Shown here piece after piece: positions 50,401 to 57,434 of a stretch of 64,000 bases of DNA (the first letter of the stretch is position 1; each line of letters starts with the position of its first letter). Under the pieces are notes generated by a model. The model did no database searches, was not told the DNA's origin, and worked only from the letters and a program-made list of their open reading frames with translations. The translations under genes and the position numbers were made by a program. Source of the DNA: Ligula intestinalis (lineage: Eukaryota; Platyhelminthes; Cestoda; Diphyllobothriidea; Diphyllobothriidae); the NCBI GenBank assembly GCA_036362985.1, contig JAYGXS010000001.1:44611340-44675339 (forward strand), given 5' to 3'.

Positions 50401-53400
50401 TTCCTCCTAAATCTCTTTTTCTGTTGAAGAGCAGTACAAAATATTGCTTTTTGTTTGCTAACAACGAGAATTGTAGTTTAACATCATGATTATAGACCGC
50501 TTTGAGTTTTGGGGGATCGTGCCGGTGGGTGACTTTCTACCTGCCATTGTGACACTATATCGACCCAAATTTGGGCAAATTTCGCAACGTTGAACCTCTT
50601 CTGACTACCTGCACCTGCGAACCCATAGCTGTTTGATTCTTGGCAAGTCCCGGCTAATCACCTTCAGGGCTGATTCGCACATGACCTTCCTAAAGCCGCT
50701 GTGTTAAGCCCAGCAGTCTCACACTTCGGATGCCCCCCCCCCCCCCCCCCGCGGATTCGGGCGTGCCCTTGTCCGACTATCAATTTTCTCCAACAGTTCT
50801 GTACAGAATATACCGTCCTCCCAACTGGCGCCGCACTTTTTAGTACACGTGCAAGGATCTATCCTAATCGACTGGTTCGCATGCGGTCCTGGTGAGTCTC
50901 TCTCACGCCACGATACCTTGGTAATGCCGGGCAAGCTGCGGCCAAGCTAAGAACTCTAGCACGCCAGCCGGATAAGTCACAAAGCCAATCGAGTCGCTAC
51001 TCCCTAAAGGATACAATCTGATTGGTCCGATCTTGTAATGCTTTGTTTGCCTTAAATATTCCGTACTAGGTATGCTAAGGGACGCCCTCGCTTGTGCTCT
51101 TGCTATTTTATTTGCATAAGGGATTCAAACAAGGCTTACTTGGACGGGCATATGTAGGTTCGTTGCAATATTATAACAACACAGAATTGGACCAGAATGT
51201 TGCATCAGTTAAGTTTTCCCTAATAACTTAAGCTGACGCAACAGCACGACTTATAGCGATCTTCTGAGGCATGCTGAGTAGTCGTTTTTTGTGTTCGCTG
51301 CATACGTAAGCAGTTACTGTCTGACTGCCTATGGCACTGTGATTGGAACTCCTAAACACAAGATGATGAGTAGATCCAGTAACGCGGTCGGCGAGTGACC
51401 TCTACCATATGTTTTGTTTGTTTTTTGTTTTGCAAAATCAAGTTGAAAATGCCGCCTTACCAGGATTCATATTCTTGAAAAAGTGTCAGTATTTAGTCTA
51501 AATATTCAGCAACAACACAGTGCATTAAGTGATCGGCACATTCTACCTGTTGCGACATCTAGGTCAAGTTCCCGTTAGAAGGCAGGCAGAAGTAGATACA
51601 CGACTGCGCATGTACGCTTGAGTTTCTGGCTCAGCAACTCTCGGCCTACATAGATGCAAAACAAGCTGCGAGTGTCTAAACGGTTCAACGCTAATGCTCA
51701 GTCTAACCGTAAAGGGTCGACCACTCGCAGATGCCTGTTAATTGTCGGCTGGGTAGGTAGGTGATCAAAGGCAGGCGTGCGAATACCTGTGAGTCACATG
51801 AGGACGGAAGTCCATGGTCGACACGTTGGGTGCACTATCCTGCATTTCAGATTTTCTCAAATATGGACAATTTTCTCGTAGGTGAACTGCATGCTCAATT
51901 TAATAATGCTTTTGCATCCGACTCGAATTTTAGCCTTGTACTCATTTCTGCGCTTAATAAAAAAATTTATCCCAATCATCGCTATGTTACCTTCGACGTT
52001 TTTGGTGTTTTTATTTATCTTAAGGTGCTTAACCTTTGAGGGTGGGTCTTAGTCAAGCCATTTCGGTCGGCTTCCGAGTCATATGAAATGTTTCATGAAT
52101 CTGCGCATAGTTAATGTGCTGAGTCTGCTGCTGTACTCCTCAATCGTCCTAAGGCTGAACTAGGTATCTTTCTTCTGATCTTTGGTATTAGCTATGACGA
52201 AGATACCGGCGAATGGATACTGCCTGCGCTCACCGTTGAAAGGACCACACTGCCTCTGGCTTCTACCGCTAACGTAGACGAGTTGGGTGGGCGAGCCGGG
52301 CCCCATCGCTCCAGCACTGCCCTGCACAACTCACCGGGCAAACTGCCATGTGCGCGAGACTTGACTGTAGAGAAGGAAGAAGAGGCCCGACTTTACGCAA
52401 AGCTGGCTAGCCGAGCTCACAACCATACCAACTACTTTGCCAATAAGCGGAAGGAACAACTCCTTCTTGATGCAGGTTAGGGCATTATTTTATCTCAAAT
52501 AACTTACATTCTGCATGAAAGTGTCTACTTCAAAGTCCGAACGCGAATGATCATTCGGAGAAAAGGGACATCAATGGAAACTACCTTTTGAATCGAGAAT
52601 CCTCTGTCGGTACAAATTTAGTCCAAATGCGCTGAGAAAAGTCGCCAAGCAAAATTCTGCCAAGTCTGAGGATCTAAAGTTTGTCCCAACGTCTTTGGGT
52701 TACAACGATCCCGCATTTACTTTATTACTCAAAGGTGTATAATTGCGAACGTTGCGAGTCTCAGTGCCCCTAATTTACCCCACAAGTTAGCAGGCTTCTA
52801 TTGATTAGGACTTCCCCGACTATTCCTTCTAAATTCCTATCCCATGAGCAGTGTCCTGAATCAACTCCGGGATTCTTTCAAAGTTTAGCAAAAACATGCC
52901 TTTTTAAGCCAGGAGACATATGAGATGAACACGGGTATCGGCACTCCTCTCGTATTAAATGTAGCTCTAAGCTAAATTCGAATGGGGAATACTTTTTTTC
53001 CGTATCCTAACGCTGATCCTCCCAATCCTGACCCATACCCCCTGGAATTTTGCACAAGGGTGGTAATTGTAACCGTTCTTCACCCAACCGTGTTACGGGA
53101 AAAACAACCTATTGTTTAGCCTGCATCGCTACGGTGTGTAAATGAAGCCCCTGGCCTAATTGTTTCATGATGATGCTTTTTATTAATTTAGGGGGTTAAG
53201 CAGATTTACTTACTTTAGTTGACCCAATTGTGTAAAAACTCCCCACATTTAGTGTGAGTCAAACCCGCATAGCGGGGAAGGCCTTTGCGCAGCCAACGCT
53301 CTACCACTTGAGCTACAAAAGTCAGGCCTTGCACCGTGAATTTAATCCCACTTGGACCGATTTTACCCGCCCAACTTTACCGCTCGTATGGAAATCACCA

Positions 53401-55151
53401 ATACCCCGAGCTTTTTCATAACTGGGTCAACTAAATGCTTTTTAAGTTGCTTCTAGAATTTCTATACAAGTTCCTTCCACTTATCTTCTTGGCAAGACTT
53501 ATTTCGCCTGACATGCGTACGCACACCTCGCAAGATGCACCATTAACTCCGTAAGAAGGTCGAGACGTCATATTTTGCATCGGACTGCTGGAGGCTGGCC
53601 GGTTTCTCGATGAAAATCGAAAGGGTTACCAAAGGCCTGGGTAACCGAGATGTGAAGACACACAAAAGCATTTTGTCCACGTCAGAAGTATGGTGTAACT
53701 TCAAAGCGTCACTTGTATAGAGGTCACTGCATGTGTCGGTCTTTCCTGGAAAAGATTGTCCCAGGCATCTCTGTACCCTCGAGGGCGCAATAAACAAGAG
53801 AGCGTAACCTGACTAAGGAGACTCGGCCCATTCGAATACCAAGTGGGCTGGTCCTGGTTTCAGATAGGCGAGACTGAGGAATAATGAAAATTTCGCCCCA
53901 ATTCGTACTTTAAGGAACCAGTTCTTTCTAAATGTGTCTAGGTCAAGCAATAATAAAATGTTTTGCCCTATTTCACGTTCAATACTAAGCGTCTCAATTC
54001 CCTCAAATTATTCCGTGAACGGAATAGAATCCTTGACTCGATGCATGGGGTTTTTCCTTCTACAAAATTGCGGAAATCTGGCCGCATTTCAGTGCAGTTC
54101 CCTGTCGACGATTCGGTCTCACGCGACGAGCTCTCCAAGACATATCAGCCAAAATTAGGAAACAATCCTTGTTCACAAAGTTGGTGTGACAGAACTTTCC
54201 GCATACAGTTGCTATACCGTTAGAGTATCTTTCACGAAGTTCCCACGGAACGTGGACTAATGGAACTTTAGTAGGCAGGACCTGTAAGCAACTTAAATTG
54301 CATTTCTAGCCTCCCAAAGGCTGCCCAACGATTGTTGTTTGGCCATGGTTCTCTAACGGAAGGAATGGTCCTGATCAAAAAGGACCACAAGCTCAGATAA
54401 AATATTTGACCTTTTTCCAAAACAAGTCTTTCAGCTCTCTGCACCCCCCCCCCCTCCCCCCGGCGACAGTTTTTCTCCTTAAATCTCTCAAATGGCATTC
54501 AAACCCCTAGACTTCTGAACAATGCCTAAGGAGTTTTTTTCACTGTCGGCCCTCAAATTTCTGGCAACGCCACTGTTTTGAAATGTTCTGCAGATCAAAT
54601 GCATTGAAAAAACTGTACCAATAGGGAGTTCAAAGGTATTTACCTATATTTTCCTCAATAAAAACCTGACCTGACCTGACTGCTCAGAGAATGTATTTAA
54701 AAGGGACATTCACCAGTTAAACTCCCTTCGCAGGACTGCAATATCGCACAAGGGCGATGTTACTAATGTGTTAGCCCAACAGCGTCATACCGGTCAACAT
54801 CGTGACGCAAAACATGATGCGTACTCATCAGGGGTGATTGCCCAGGCTAAAAATCTCCAAGCGAGCTACATATACGACTACGATAAGCAAGTATTTCAAG
54901 CTTTCAAGTAAGATGATGTCAATTACTAACGTGTGAACTAGAGTTAAGCCTCTCTAATGCTACCGAGACTTTTCACAACGTAATTTTCACCGCTAGCCTG
55001 TTTTATCGATGTCGTGTAGCAGTAACAAACGCTATGCACTGTAATATTTGAAATTTCTTCTAATTTTAGCTTTCGTAGGTTCCAACAGAAAACCCTTCCT
55101 TCAGAGTCCCGCCAACGGAGACAAATCACCAATAGATGGGCTGGGGAATAA
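26129..55151 (+). CDS. KIF17: KIF17/OSM-3-type kinesin-2 motor, 12 coding exons
   Basis: Plus-end microtubule motor of the homodimeric kinesin-2 class, which in other animals carries cargo in cilia and dendrites. Twelve exons join in frame: 26129-26475, 26790-27000, 38389-38724, 38891-39211, 40626-40776, 41093-41257, 41969-42191, 45809-46031, 50201-50391, 52192-52475, 54688-54907, 55070-55151. The sum is 2754 bases, or 917 residues plus stop; human KIF17 is a little over 1000. The motor domain spans roughly residues 1-335, with P-loop GQTGCGKS at 91-98, switch I NADSSRSH at 204-211 and switch II DLAGSE at 241-246. Coiled-coil segments follow, then the KIF17-specific block starting near [10 protein letters not shown], the RRDSNYAN motif and the DEDTGEW tail. 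All introns are GT-AG. Identification rests on residue-by-residue recall of KIF17. Exon 11's acceptor is the least certain join. The exon 1 ATG is the first in frame and matches the usual short N-terminus. Confidence 0.95.
26790..27000 (+). CDS. KIF17: KIF17 exon 2: motor domain, [14 protein letters not shown] segment
   Basis: The acceptor ccaacgtag is followed by A, which completes the split arginine codon. The protein then reads SFEHIFETT and continues through [16 protein letters not shown], the classic kinesin alpha-2/loop segment. It ends at NDCR with donor AGG/gtgcgt in phase 0. It is followed by an 11.4-kb intron, the longest in the gene. Confidence 0.94.
27001..28960. other. KIF17 intron 2, AT-rich proximal part
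   Basis: No recognisable element or exon. Kinesin motor sequence is complete between exons 2 and 3, so no coding exon is expected here. Confidence 0.6.
28920..29130 (+). mobile_element. tRNA-derived SINE T2, plus copy
   Basis: Box A is TAGCTCATTTGGCAGAGC at 28987-29004 and box B is GTTCAAATCCC at 29040-29050. The arms GCCTCA and TGAGGC can pair as an acceptor stem, so the tRNA shape is still visible. The 5' leader (gaaattagattcacggctc) and 3' part (ggccgcgaattgttcacaat) are shared with minus copies at 36.5 and 53.3 kb. Not a working tRNA gene: the anticodon arm does not fold properly. Confidence 0.75.
29131..30225. other. intron 2, unassigned
   Basis: No motif recognised on either strand. 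Confidence 0.4.
30226..30640 (-). mobile_element. Penelope-like GIY-YIG endonuclease fragment
   Basis: The minus strand reads [20 protein letters not shown], the YVGETGRTLxTRIxEH core of Penelope-type GIY-YIG nucleases. After a shift come [20 protein letters not shown] and TSIKRC, equivalent to the H...H.FDW...I and SINR parts. Just upstream (minus sense) is a degraded MRPKD..RREKANI-like linker. It lies antisense in KIF17 intron 2. The matching RT was not found. Confidence 0.75.
30641..32860. other. intron 2, unassigned
   Basis: Short broken frames on the minus strand without a firm family. A solo copy of the terminal sequence of the 44.1-44.65 kb inverted-repeat element lies near 32238-32300. 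Confidence 0.4.
32860..33560 (-). mobile_element. Ty3/gypsy reverse transcriptase relic
   Basis: Minus strand, several frames in the right order. A degraded SPVVVI..DGT..LCVDY stretch is near 33430-33480, [13 protein letters not shown] near 33380, [15 protein letters not shown] near 33220 and LMNQVL near 33188. [20 protein letters not shown] follows in the position of YxDDIIV, then [11 protein letters not shown]. The catalytic YxDD is replaced by GYCEN, and there are many stops. No LTRs, RNase H or integrase found. Antisense in KIF17 intron 2. Confidence 0.78.
33640..34200 (+). repeat. dispersed repeat R1, copy 3
   Basis: Carries cactattactgtcgctact, attagtcagaag, aagtcgacgttgtggctta, ccgtggcagtttctactaaa and ctttatgtcgcaagg in the R1 order. 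This is the longest match to the copy at 1480-2080. Confidence 0.7.
34201..36465. other. intron 2, unassigned
   Basis: AT-rich in 34.9-36.1 kb. No recognised element. Confidence 0.4.
36470..36690 (-). mobile_element. tRNA-derived SINE T2, minus copy
   Basis: The reverse complement contains taggtcaatggtagaacgtt (decayed box A), gttgattcaactc (box B position) and gaggccgcgaattgttccca. It keeps the leader aaaatcggtctaagtgtgat and the T2 order of parts. Confidence 0.7.
36700..38388. other. intron 2, distal part, unassigned
   Basis: No motif. Around 37745-37830 is a run of degenerate cctaa/cttaa/taacc words reminiscent of eroded telomere-type repeat, but without a regular period. Confidence 0.35.
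38389..38724 (+). CDS. KIF17: KIF17 exon 3: switch I and switch II
   Basis: Opens after tgctttag with [10 protein letters not shown] and is in phase 0, so it joins directly to exon 2. It contains NADSSRSH (switch I), [15 protein letters not shown] (switch II) and [14 protein letters not shown], the microtubule-binding alpha-4/5 region. The donor is CAG/gtttac. It is 112 codons long with no internal stop. Confidence 0.96.
38891..39211 (+). CDS. KIF17: KIF17 exon 4: end of motor, neck linker
   Basis: Begins [17 protein letters not shown] and runs through [16 protein letters not shown], the end of the motor core and the neck linker. A charged helical stretch follows ([18 protein letters not shown]) that is typical of the kinesin-2 neck coil. 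The donor is ATG/gtaagt. Only 166 bases separate it from exon 3. Confidence 0.96.
39670..40050 (+). mobile_element. tRNA-derived SINE T1 between two direct repeats, copy 1
   Basis: Box A is TGGCTCAATGGTTAGG (39789-39804) and box B is GTTCGAGGCTC (39834-39844). On each side lies a copy of the block ctggcgaga(c/a)cc...gatgagtcccgttagcggtca; the gatgag landmarks are at 39727 and 40007, 280 bases apart. The same head and flanks occur at 46.9-47.3 kb. It sits in KIF17 intron 4, sense orientation. Confidence 0.78.
40103..40123 (+). repeat. (TC)n microsatellite
   Basis: About ten uninterrupted TC dinucleotides just after the SINE T1 copy, in KIF17 intron 4. Confidence 0.9.
40626..40776 (+). CDS. 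KIF17: KIF17 exon 5: coiled-coil segment
   Basis: Follows ttttttcaag. It encodes [20 protein letters not shown] and [16 protein letters not shown], with heptad-like leucine spacing, so it is a likely dimerising coiled coil. It ends in phase 1 at GAA T/gtaagt. Confidence 0.9.
41093..41257 (+). CDS. KIF17: KIF17 exon 6: low-complexity linker
   Basis: The acceptor is tatcttactag. The reading frame joins exon 5 by the split codon T/CG and gives a Ser/Thr/Ala/Pro-rich linker ending VGSRKG. The donor G/gtcagg is weaker than the others, but it is the one that keeps phase 1 with exon 7. The open frame runs on past it to about 41400, so a longer form is possible. Confidence 0.8.
41258..41968. other. 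KIF17 intron 6, unassigned
   Basis: No repeat or motif recognised apart from the splice sites at the ends. Confidence 0.5.
41969..42191 (+). CDS. KIF17: KIF17 exon 7: mid-tail region
   Basis: Starts after gctgttcag with a split aspartate codon, reads [15 protein letters not shown] and ends [12 protein letters not shown] with donor AG/gtaaaa in phase 2. It has no recognisable motif. It is supported by an open frame, splice sites and phase match on both sides. Confidence 0.85.
43010..43110 (+). repeat. direct repeat unit, left
   Basis: ctaacaaagct(c/a)aacaat, ccatctatctttgta and tggcttccagttcatgtatt recur at 43720-43795, about 700 bases on, in the same orientation. The two flank R1 copy 4 sequence. 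Confidence 0.75.
43330..43800 (+). repeat. dispersed repeat R1, copy 4, ending in direct repeat unit
   Basis: Shows ctgctactatttttaaac, gacgctgataaaagtcagcg, actcatatcctctcgatctc and gtttggactacgaggactag in the R1 order, then runs into the second copy of the direct repeat seen at 43010. It lies in KIF17 intron 7. Confidence 0.7.
44094..44655. mobile_element. long inverted-repeat element (foldback/MITE-like)
   Basis: The left arm (about 44094-44190) reads caacagtagcttatgcagtc, tcccagcatgttgtcctacg and aaaacggtg. The right arm (about 44560-44655) is its reverse complement with scattered mismatches: cgttttcgtagaccaaaatg, ctgggactaggggta, gactacataagctactt. The interior is about 370 bases and has no transposase. 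A solo end lies near 32238-32300. It sits in KIF17 intron 7. Confidence 0.75.
44640..45808. other. intron 7, distal part, unassigned
   Basis: A minus-strand frame at 44856-44638 has ACPTCFHCN and later [18 protein letters not shown], which faintly recalls a decayed C2H2-type segment found in some flatworm repeats. Nothing firm. Confidence 0.25.
45809..46031 (+). CDS. KIF17: KIF17 exon 8: conserved VGGEQ coiled coil
   Basis: The acceptor is ccttcatag. It encodes [19 protein letters not shown] followed by [19 protein letters not shown]. This matches the VGGEQAKNKDLKEKHKRRKR block diagnostic of KIF17 and separates it from other kinesins. It ends NKEKQK with donor AAG/gtaatt in phase 0. Confidence 0.95.
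46105..46200 (+). mobile_element. LINE/SINE 3' tail in intron 8
   Basis: aataggaagttcaaatgcgt, ttgcctaccttccccctcaa and taaactgatactgata. The same sequence with a different short tail repeat lies at 54617-54680, so this is the 3' end of a dispersed retroelement whose 5' part is missing. Confidence 0.65.
46861..47290 (+). mobile_element. tRNA-derived SINE T1 between two direct repeats, copy 2
   Basis: Box A is TGGCTCACTGGTTAGG (47019-47034) and box B is GTTCGAGGCTC (47064-47074). Flanking blocks (ctctgacgagacccaaggcg on the left, ctcttgcgagacccaggaca on the right) are about 304 bases apart. Between them is the T1 body with gccggcaatactatctgcct. It lies in KIF17 intron 8. Confidence 0.78.
47291..49000. 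other. intron 8, unassigned
   Basis: No recognised coding or repeat structure. Confidence 0.4.
49008..49960 (-). mobile_element. Penelope-like element: RT end + GIY-YIG endonuclease
   Basis: On the minus strand, 49941-49588 encodes [18 protein letters not shown] then [20 protein letters not shown] and [17 protein letters not shown], the palm end and thumb of a Penelope-like RT. Bases 49394-49008 encode [20 protein letters not shown] and [16 protein letters not shown], the GIY-YIG nuclease. Between GKLE and TDID the residues carrying the catalytic YVDD are missing, so an internal deletion is likely. Inserted antisense in KIF17 intron 8; a poly-C run lies at about 49318-49332. Confidence 0.85.
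50201..50391 (+). CDS. KIF17: KIF17 exon 9: tail with RRDSNYAN motif
   Basis: Begins after cttcggtacag with [19 protein letters not shown] and continues [17 protein letters not shown] and [15 protein letters not shown]. This parallels the KIF17 tail block containing LIRRDCNYSNLEKI. The donor is TT/gtacgt in phase 2. A minus-strand frame over the same bases is a shadow. Confidence 0.95.
50392..52191. other. KIF17 intron 9, unassigned
   Basis: Contains a poly-C run of about 18 bases near 50732-50750. No exon or element recognised. Confidence 0.5.
52192..52475 (+). CDS. KIF17: KIF17 exon 10: DEDTGEW tail module
   Basis: A split TT/C codon joins exon 9 to [21 protein letters not shown], equivalent to the KIF17 stretch DEDNGFWKIPEPVI. 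It ends [18 protein letters not shown], similar to ASNYFRSKRASQIL in the human protein. The donor is G/gttagg in phase 1. The middle ([10 protein letters not shown] onward) is low complexity. Confidence 0.93.
53210..53430 (-). mobile_element. tRNA-derived SINE T2, minus copy
   Basis: The reverse complement carries a textbook box A, TAGCTCAAGTGGTAGAGC (53298-53315), and GGGTTTGACTC in the box B position (53255-53265). The leader aaaatcggtccaagtgggat is shared with the other T2 copies. It lies in KIF17 intron 10. Confidence 0.75.
53431..54600. other. intron 10, unassigned
   Basis: Includes a C-rich run near 54445-54462. Frames at 53934-54223 show no motif. Confidence 0.4.
54612..54682 (+). mobile_element. 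retroelement 3' tail with CTGAC repeats, next to exon 11
   Basis: aatagggagttcaaaggtat, ttacctatattttcctcaat and three-fold (a)cctgac follow the same consensus as 46105-46200. The simple tail ends five to six bases before the chosen exon 11 acceptor. Confidence 0.7.
54688..54907 (+). CDS. KIF17: KIF17 exon 11: penultimate tail exon
   Basis: The frame [17 protein letters not shown] to [11 protein letters not shown] is open, in phase with exons 10 and 12, and ends at a strong donor CAA/gtaaga. The acceptor is chosen at ctgactgctcag (54687). An in-phase alternative is ttag at 54774, preceded by tactaat. The tempting cttcgcag at 54733 would shift the frame and stop after about a dozen codons. 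A LINE 3' tail with CTGAC repeats lies directly upstream. Confidence 0.72.
55070..55151 (+). CDS. KIF17: KIF17 exon 12: basic C-terminus and stop
   Basis: The acceptor is a good polypyrimidine run (tttcttctaattttag). The first base completes the AA/C asparagine codon; the protein then reads [18 protein letters not shown] and stops at TAA 55149-55151 after WAGE. Human KIF17 likewise ends near a basic signal used for nuclear and ciliary targeting. The clustered arginines here may do the same, by inference from position and charge. Confidence 0.8.
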
Positions 55152-55471
55152 TCCCAATAGTCAATGCATTGATAGAGACAGTCCACTAAACGGTCATTTC
55201 CCCACCAGAAGGAACCAACCAAAGAATAAGGGCAACTTCTTGAACAAAAACCCCGAACTGGACTTTTGACGATTCCCCCCACTGTGATAAATAGAAACGC
55301 ACGAAACAAATTCAGGTTCTCCGCCAGTCTGTTCGCAACCTTCCTTTATGTTCTGTTATTACCGGCTTATGCGGACCTCGGTGTAAGTCGCGAAGTAAAG
55401 AGGCAGAAGACTTGAATCGTCTAACTTAATTCGTAAACTTACCTGCTCGAATTGTTAACGGGTGCAGCTGC

Positions 55472-55477
55472 AATAAA
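55472..55477 (+). terminator. candidate polyadenylation signal of KIF17
   Basis: AATAAA lies about 320 bases after the KIF17 stop codon and is followed at once by tgtgtaca, a GT-rich stretch of the kind found downstream of cleavage sites. No stronger signal was noticed nearer to the stop. Confidence 0.5.
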
Positions 55478-56968
55478 AAATGTGTACACTTCAGCTGCTT
55501 ATGTGGCCTCAGCACTAAATGGTGTGTATATATTTAAATAAGTGAAAAGTCCCAGCGAAAATCTGCTCTGGTGTCCATCAGATGCGAAATTGGGAGGAAC
55601 TTTTTTCTATGGGCTAGGTTCAGCCAGCGGCTTGTCGATTCTGCGGAAGATTAAAACTGACCACATCCCTAAATCCCACATCTAAAGCAAGATGCATTCA
55701 ATTGAATCGACTGAGCACTCAAGGCGTTCAGGTGAGGGCAAAAATAATACCCGTTTGAACGCCCGTGCGAATGCTCCCGAACGCAAAAAAGCTCGGGTGG
55801 TTCGACCTCATAGACGTCTCTACGCCTACTTTACCGAGATTAAATGAATCATCTGTGGTCTTTAAAAGTCCCCAGCTGTTTCTATTATCCGAAAGTGTTC
55901 CATCCTGACCATGGTAGCAGACACTCGTGATCATTAATCTTTTCATTCAGATGGGTAAGGTTAGCATGTTTGCTTAAGAAAGCTATTCAAGACTTGCCAG
56001 TGCGAGCCCTCACAGTTTTACTATTAAGTAAGTAGCCTTTTGTTTGTTGGTGGTGTTAAGACTGCACAAAATTAAATGTGTCCATAAGGAAGAATGTAAG
56101 GAAGCTGCTACGGGTTGCTATCCTGCAAAAAAGACTTGGATAGCAGTGACAAATAAAAAACCGAAAGTTTGATTAGATTACTTAGATAACGACCACCCTG
56201 ATGATTGGAAGAAGTTCCCTTTCCATAGACAGATTTCGATTGGTTATAGGCGAGTATTAAGAAAAGTCAATACCCCAATCCACTAGCTTATTACTATAAA
56301 GGAAAACATTCACCTGGCACAATATCTACAGGAACCTACAAGGCATCGTTTGAGCAAAAACCCCAGCACTGTTCGACGCGCATACCCTGCCAGAACAGCC
56401 AACGAAGACCATTCCCCTTTCAAGTTTTTTTTTCCGATTTAAATAGAACTGATGCGCTTATAAATATATACCAAGCATAAACGCCTAAACGAAGACCATC
56501 CAACCCTGGAAAATTACGCATTGTACATTTGCAGAGGCAACACGCAAAATCCCAAACTGAATGCACTGATGATTTTGAGGCCTGACGTGAAGGTCATTGA
56601 ATCACAATAACTACCATGGGTCGTTTAAATATGCTCCTTGTATTGATGGTTTGCGTATTCTCGGGTTAATAGATTGAGGGAGTAAGATTTTGACTCAGCT
56701 GACATTCTAACTCCTTTGCACACATCATTCTTTGCTCGATAAACGAAAGCCACGGCTACGACGTCCGCTCAAAGCAAGGTCTGCTCCAAAAAATCAGTCA
56801 AAAATAAATGGAGTAATTTCTGCATTAATTTCCTTTTCTTCGACAAAAGAATCAGTTATTCTGTAATATTCACTTTTAGACATCAAATTTTCACACAACT
56901 GCGAGGAAAGAGGATAACCAAAAATGTCATTTTGTTAACTTATCACAACTCAGACCTCCAGAGGAGCC

Positions 56969-56974
56969 TTTAAT
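56969..56974 (-). terminator. weak polyadenylation signal candidate for TMEM115
   Basis: ATTAAA on the minus strand, about 205 bases past the TMEM115 stop. It is the only near-consensus hexamer noticed in that interval. Confidence 0.25.
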
Positions 56975-57178
56975 TTGCCTGAGCCTGTTCGGAAACGGTT
57001 GAATAATAGACAAGAGTGTGGCGGATGATTGACTCTCAGTCAAACGAAGGGTTGGACAGGAATAAGTTGGAATGCTGATATTAATTCAGTACTAGGCTGA
57101 GGGCAGGTACCCGTTTACGGAGCAGTGGGCGCGGGGAAGAGAAGCACAGCCGGTATTTTCTTCATTTGGCGTTGTCAA

Positions 57179-57434
57179 TCAGACATGAAATGCTGATGCA
57201 TCTCGGTTCTCCTCTCGCCTTCCTTCCCCCTCTGCCGCAGCCGATGACGGCGACAGGCTGGCATTGCTAGTGGAGGAGGCTGGCAGTGATAGAAGAGGCT
57301 GAGAGGATGCGAGACTATTGCCTTCAGACTGACTAGGAGCAACATCTTCGTCTAGTGCCGGCCAGGCTTCCAATGGCTCCGATTCAGGCGGCTTCTGAGA
57401 GAGTCTTGCGTTCAGACTCTCAAGAGCGATCCGT
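57179..57434 (-). CDS. TMEM115: TMEM115 exon 3: cytosolic tail and stop
   Basis: The acceptor is ttaacgtgcag. It encodes KRIALESLNARLSQK, the conserved helix (compare LALKALNERLK in vertebrates), then EAWPALDED and a Ser/Ala-rich acidic tail ending SAFHV. TGA is at 57181-57179. Confidence 0.88.

Larger units (their letters stand above)
55152..57178. other. intergenic region between convergent KIF17 and TMEM115
   Basis: Both 3' UTRs must lie here. No other gene, SINE head or LINE motif recognised. Confidence 0.6.

Noticed and set aside
50171..50464. Minus-strand 97-codon frame
   Set aside because: It is the complement of KIF17 exon 9, whose plus-strand protein matches the family.
54734..54775. 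Exon 11 starting at the strong-looking acceptor cttcgcag
   Set aside because: With exon 10 ending in phase 1 this start gives a frame that stops after about 13 codons and loses the long open frame that joins exon 12 in phase.
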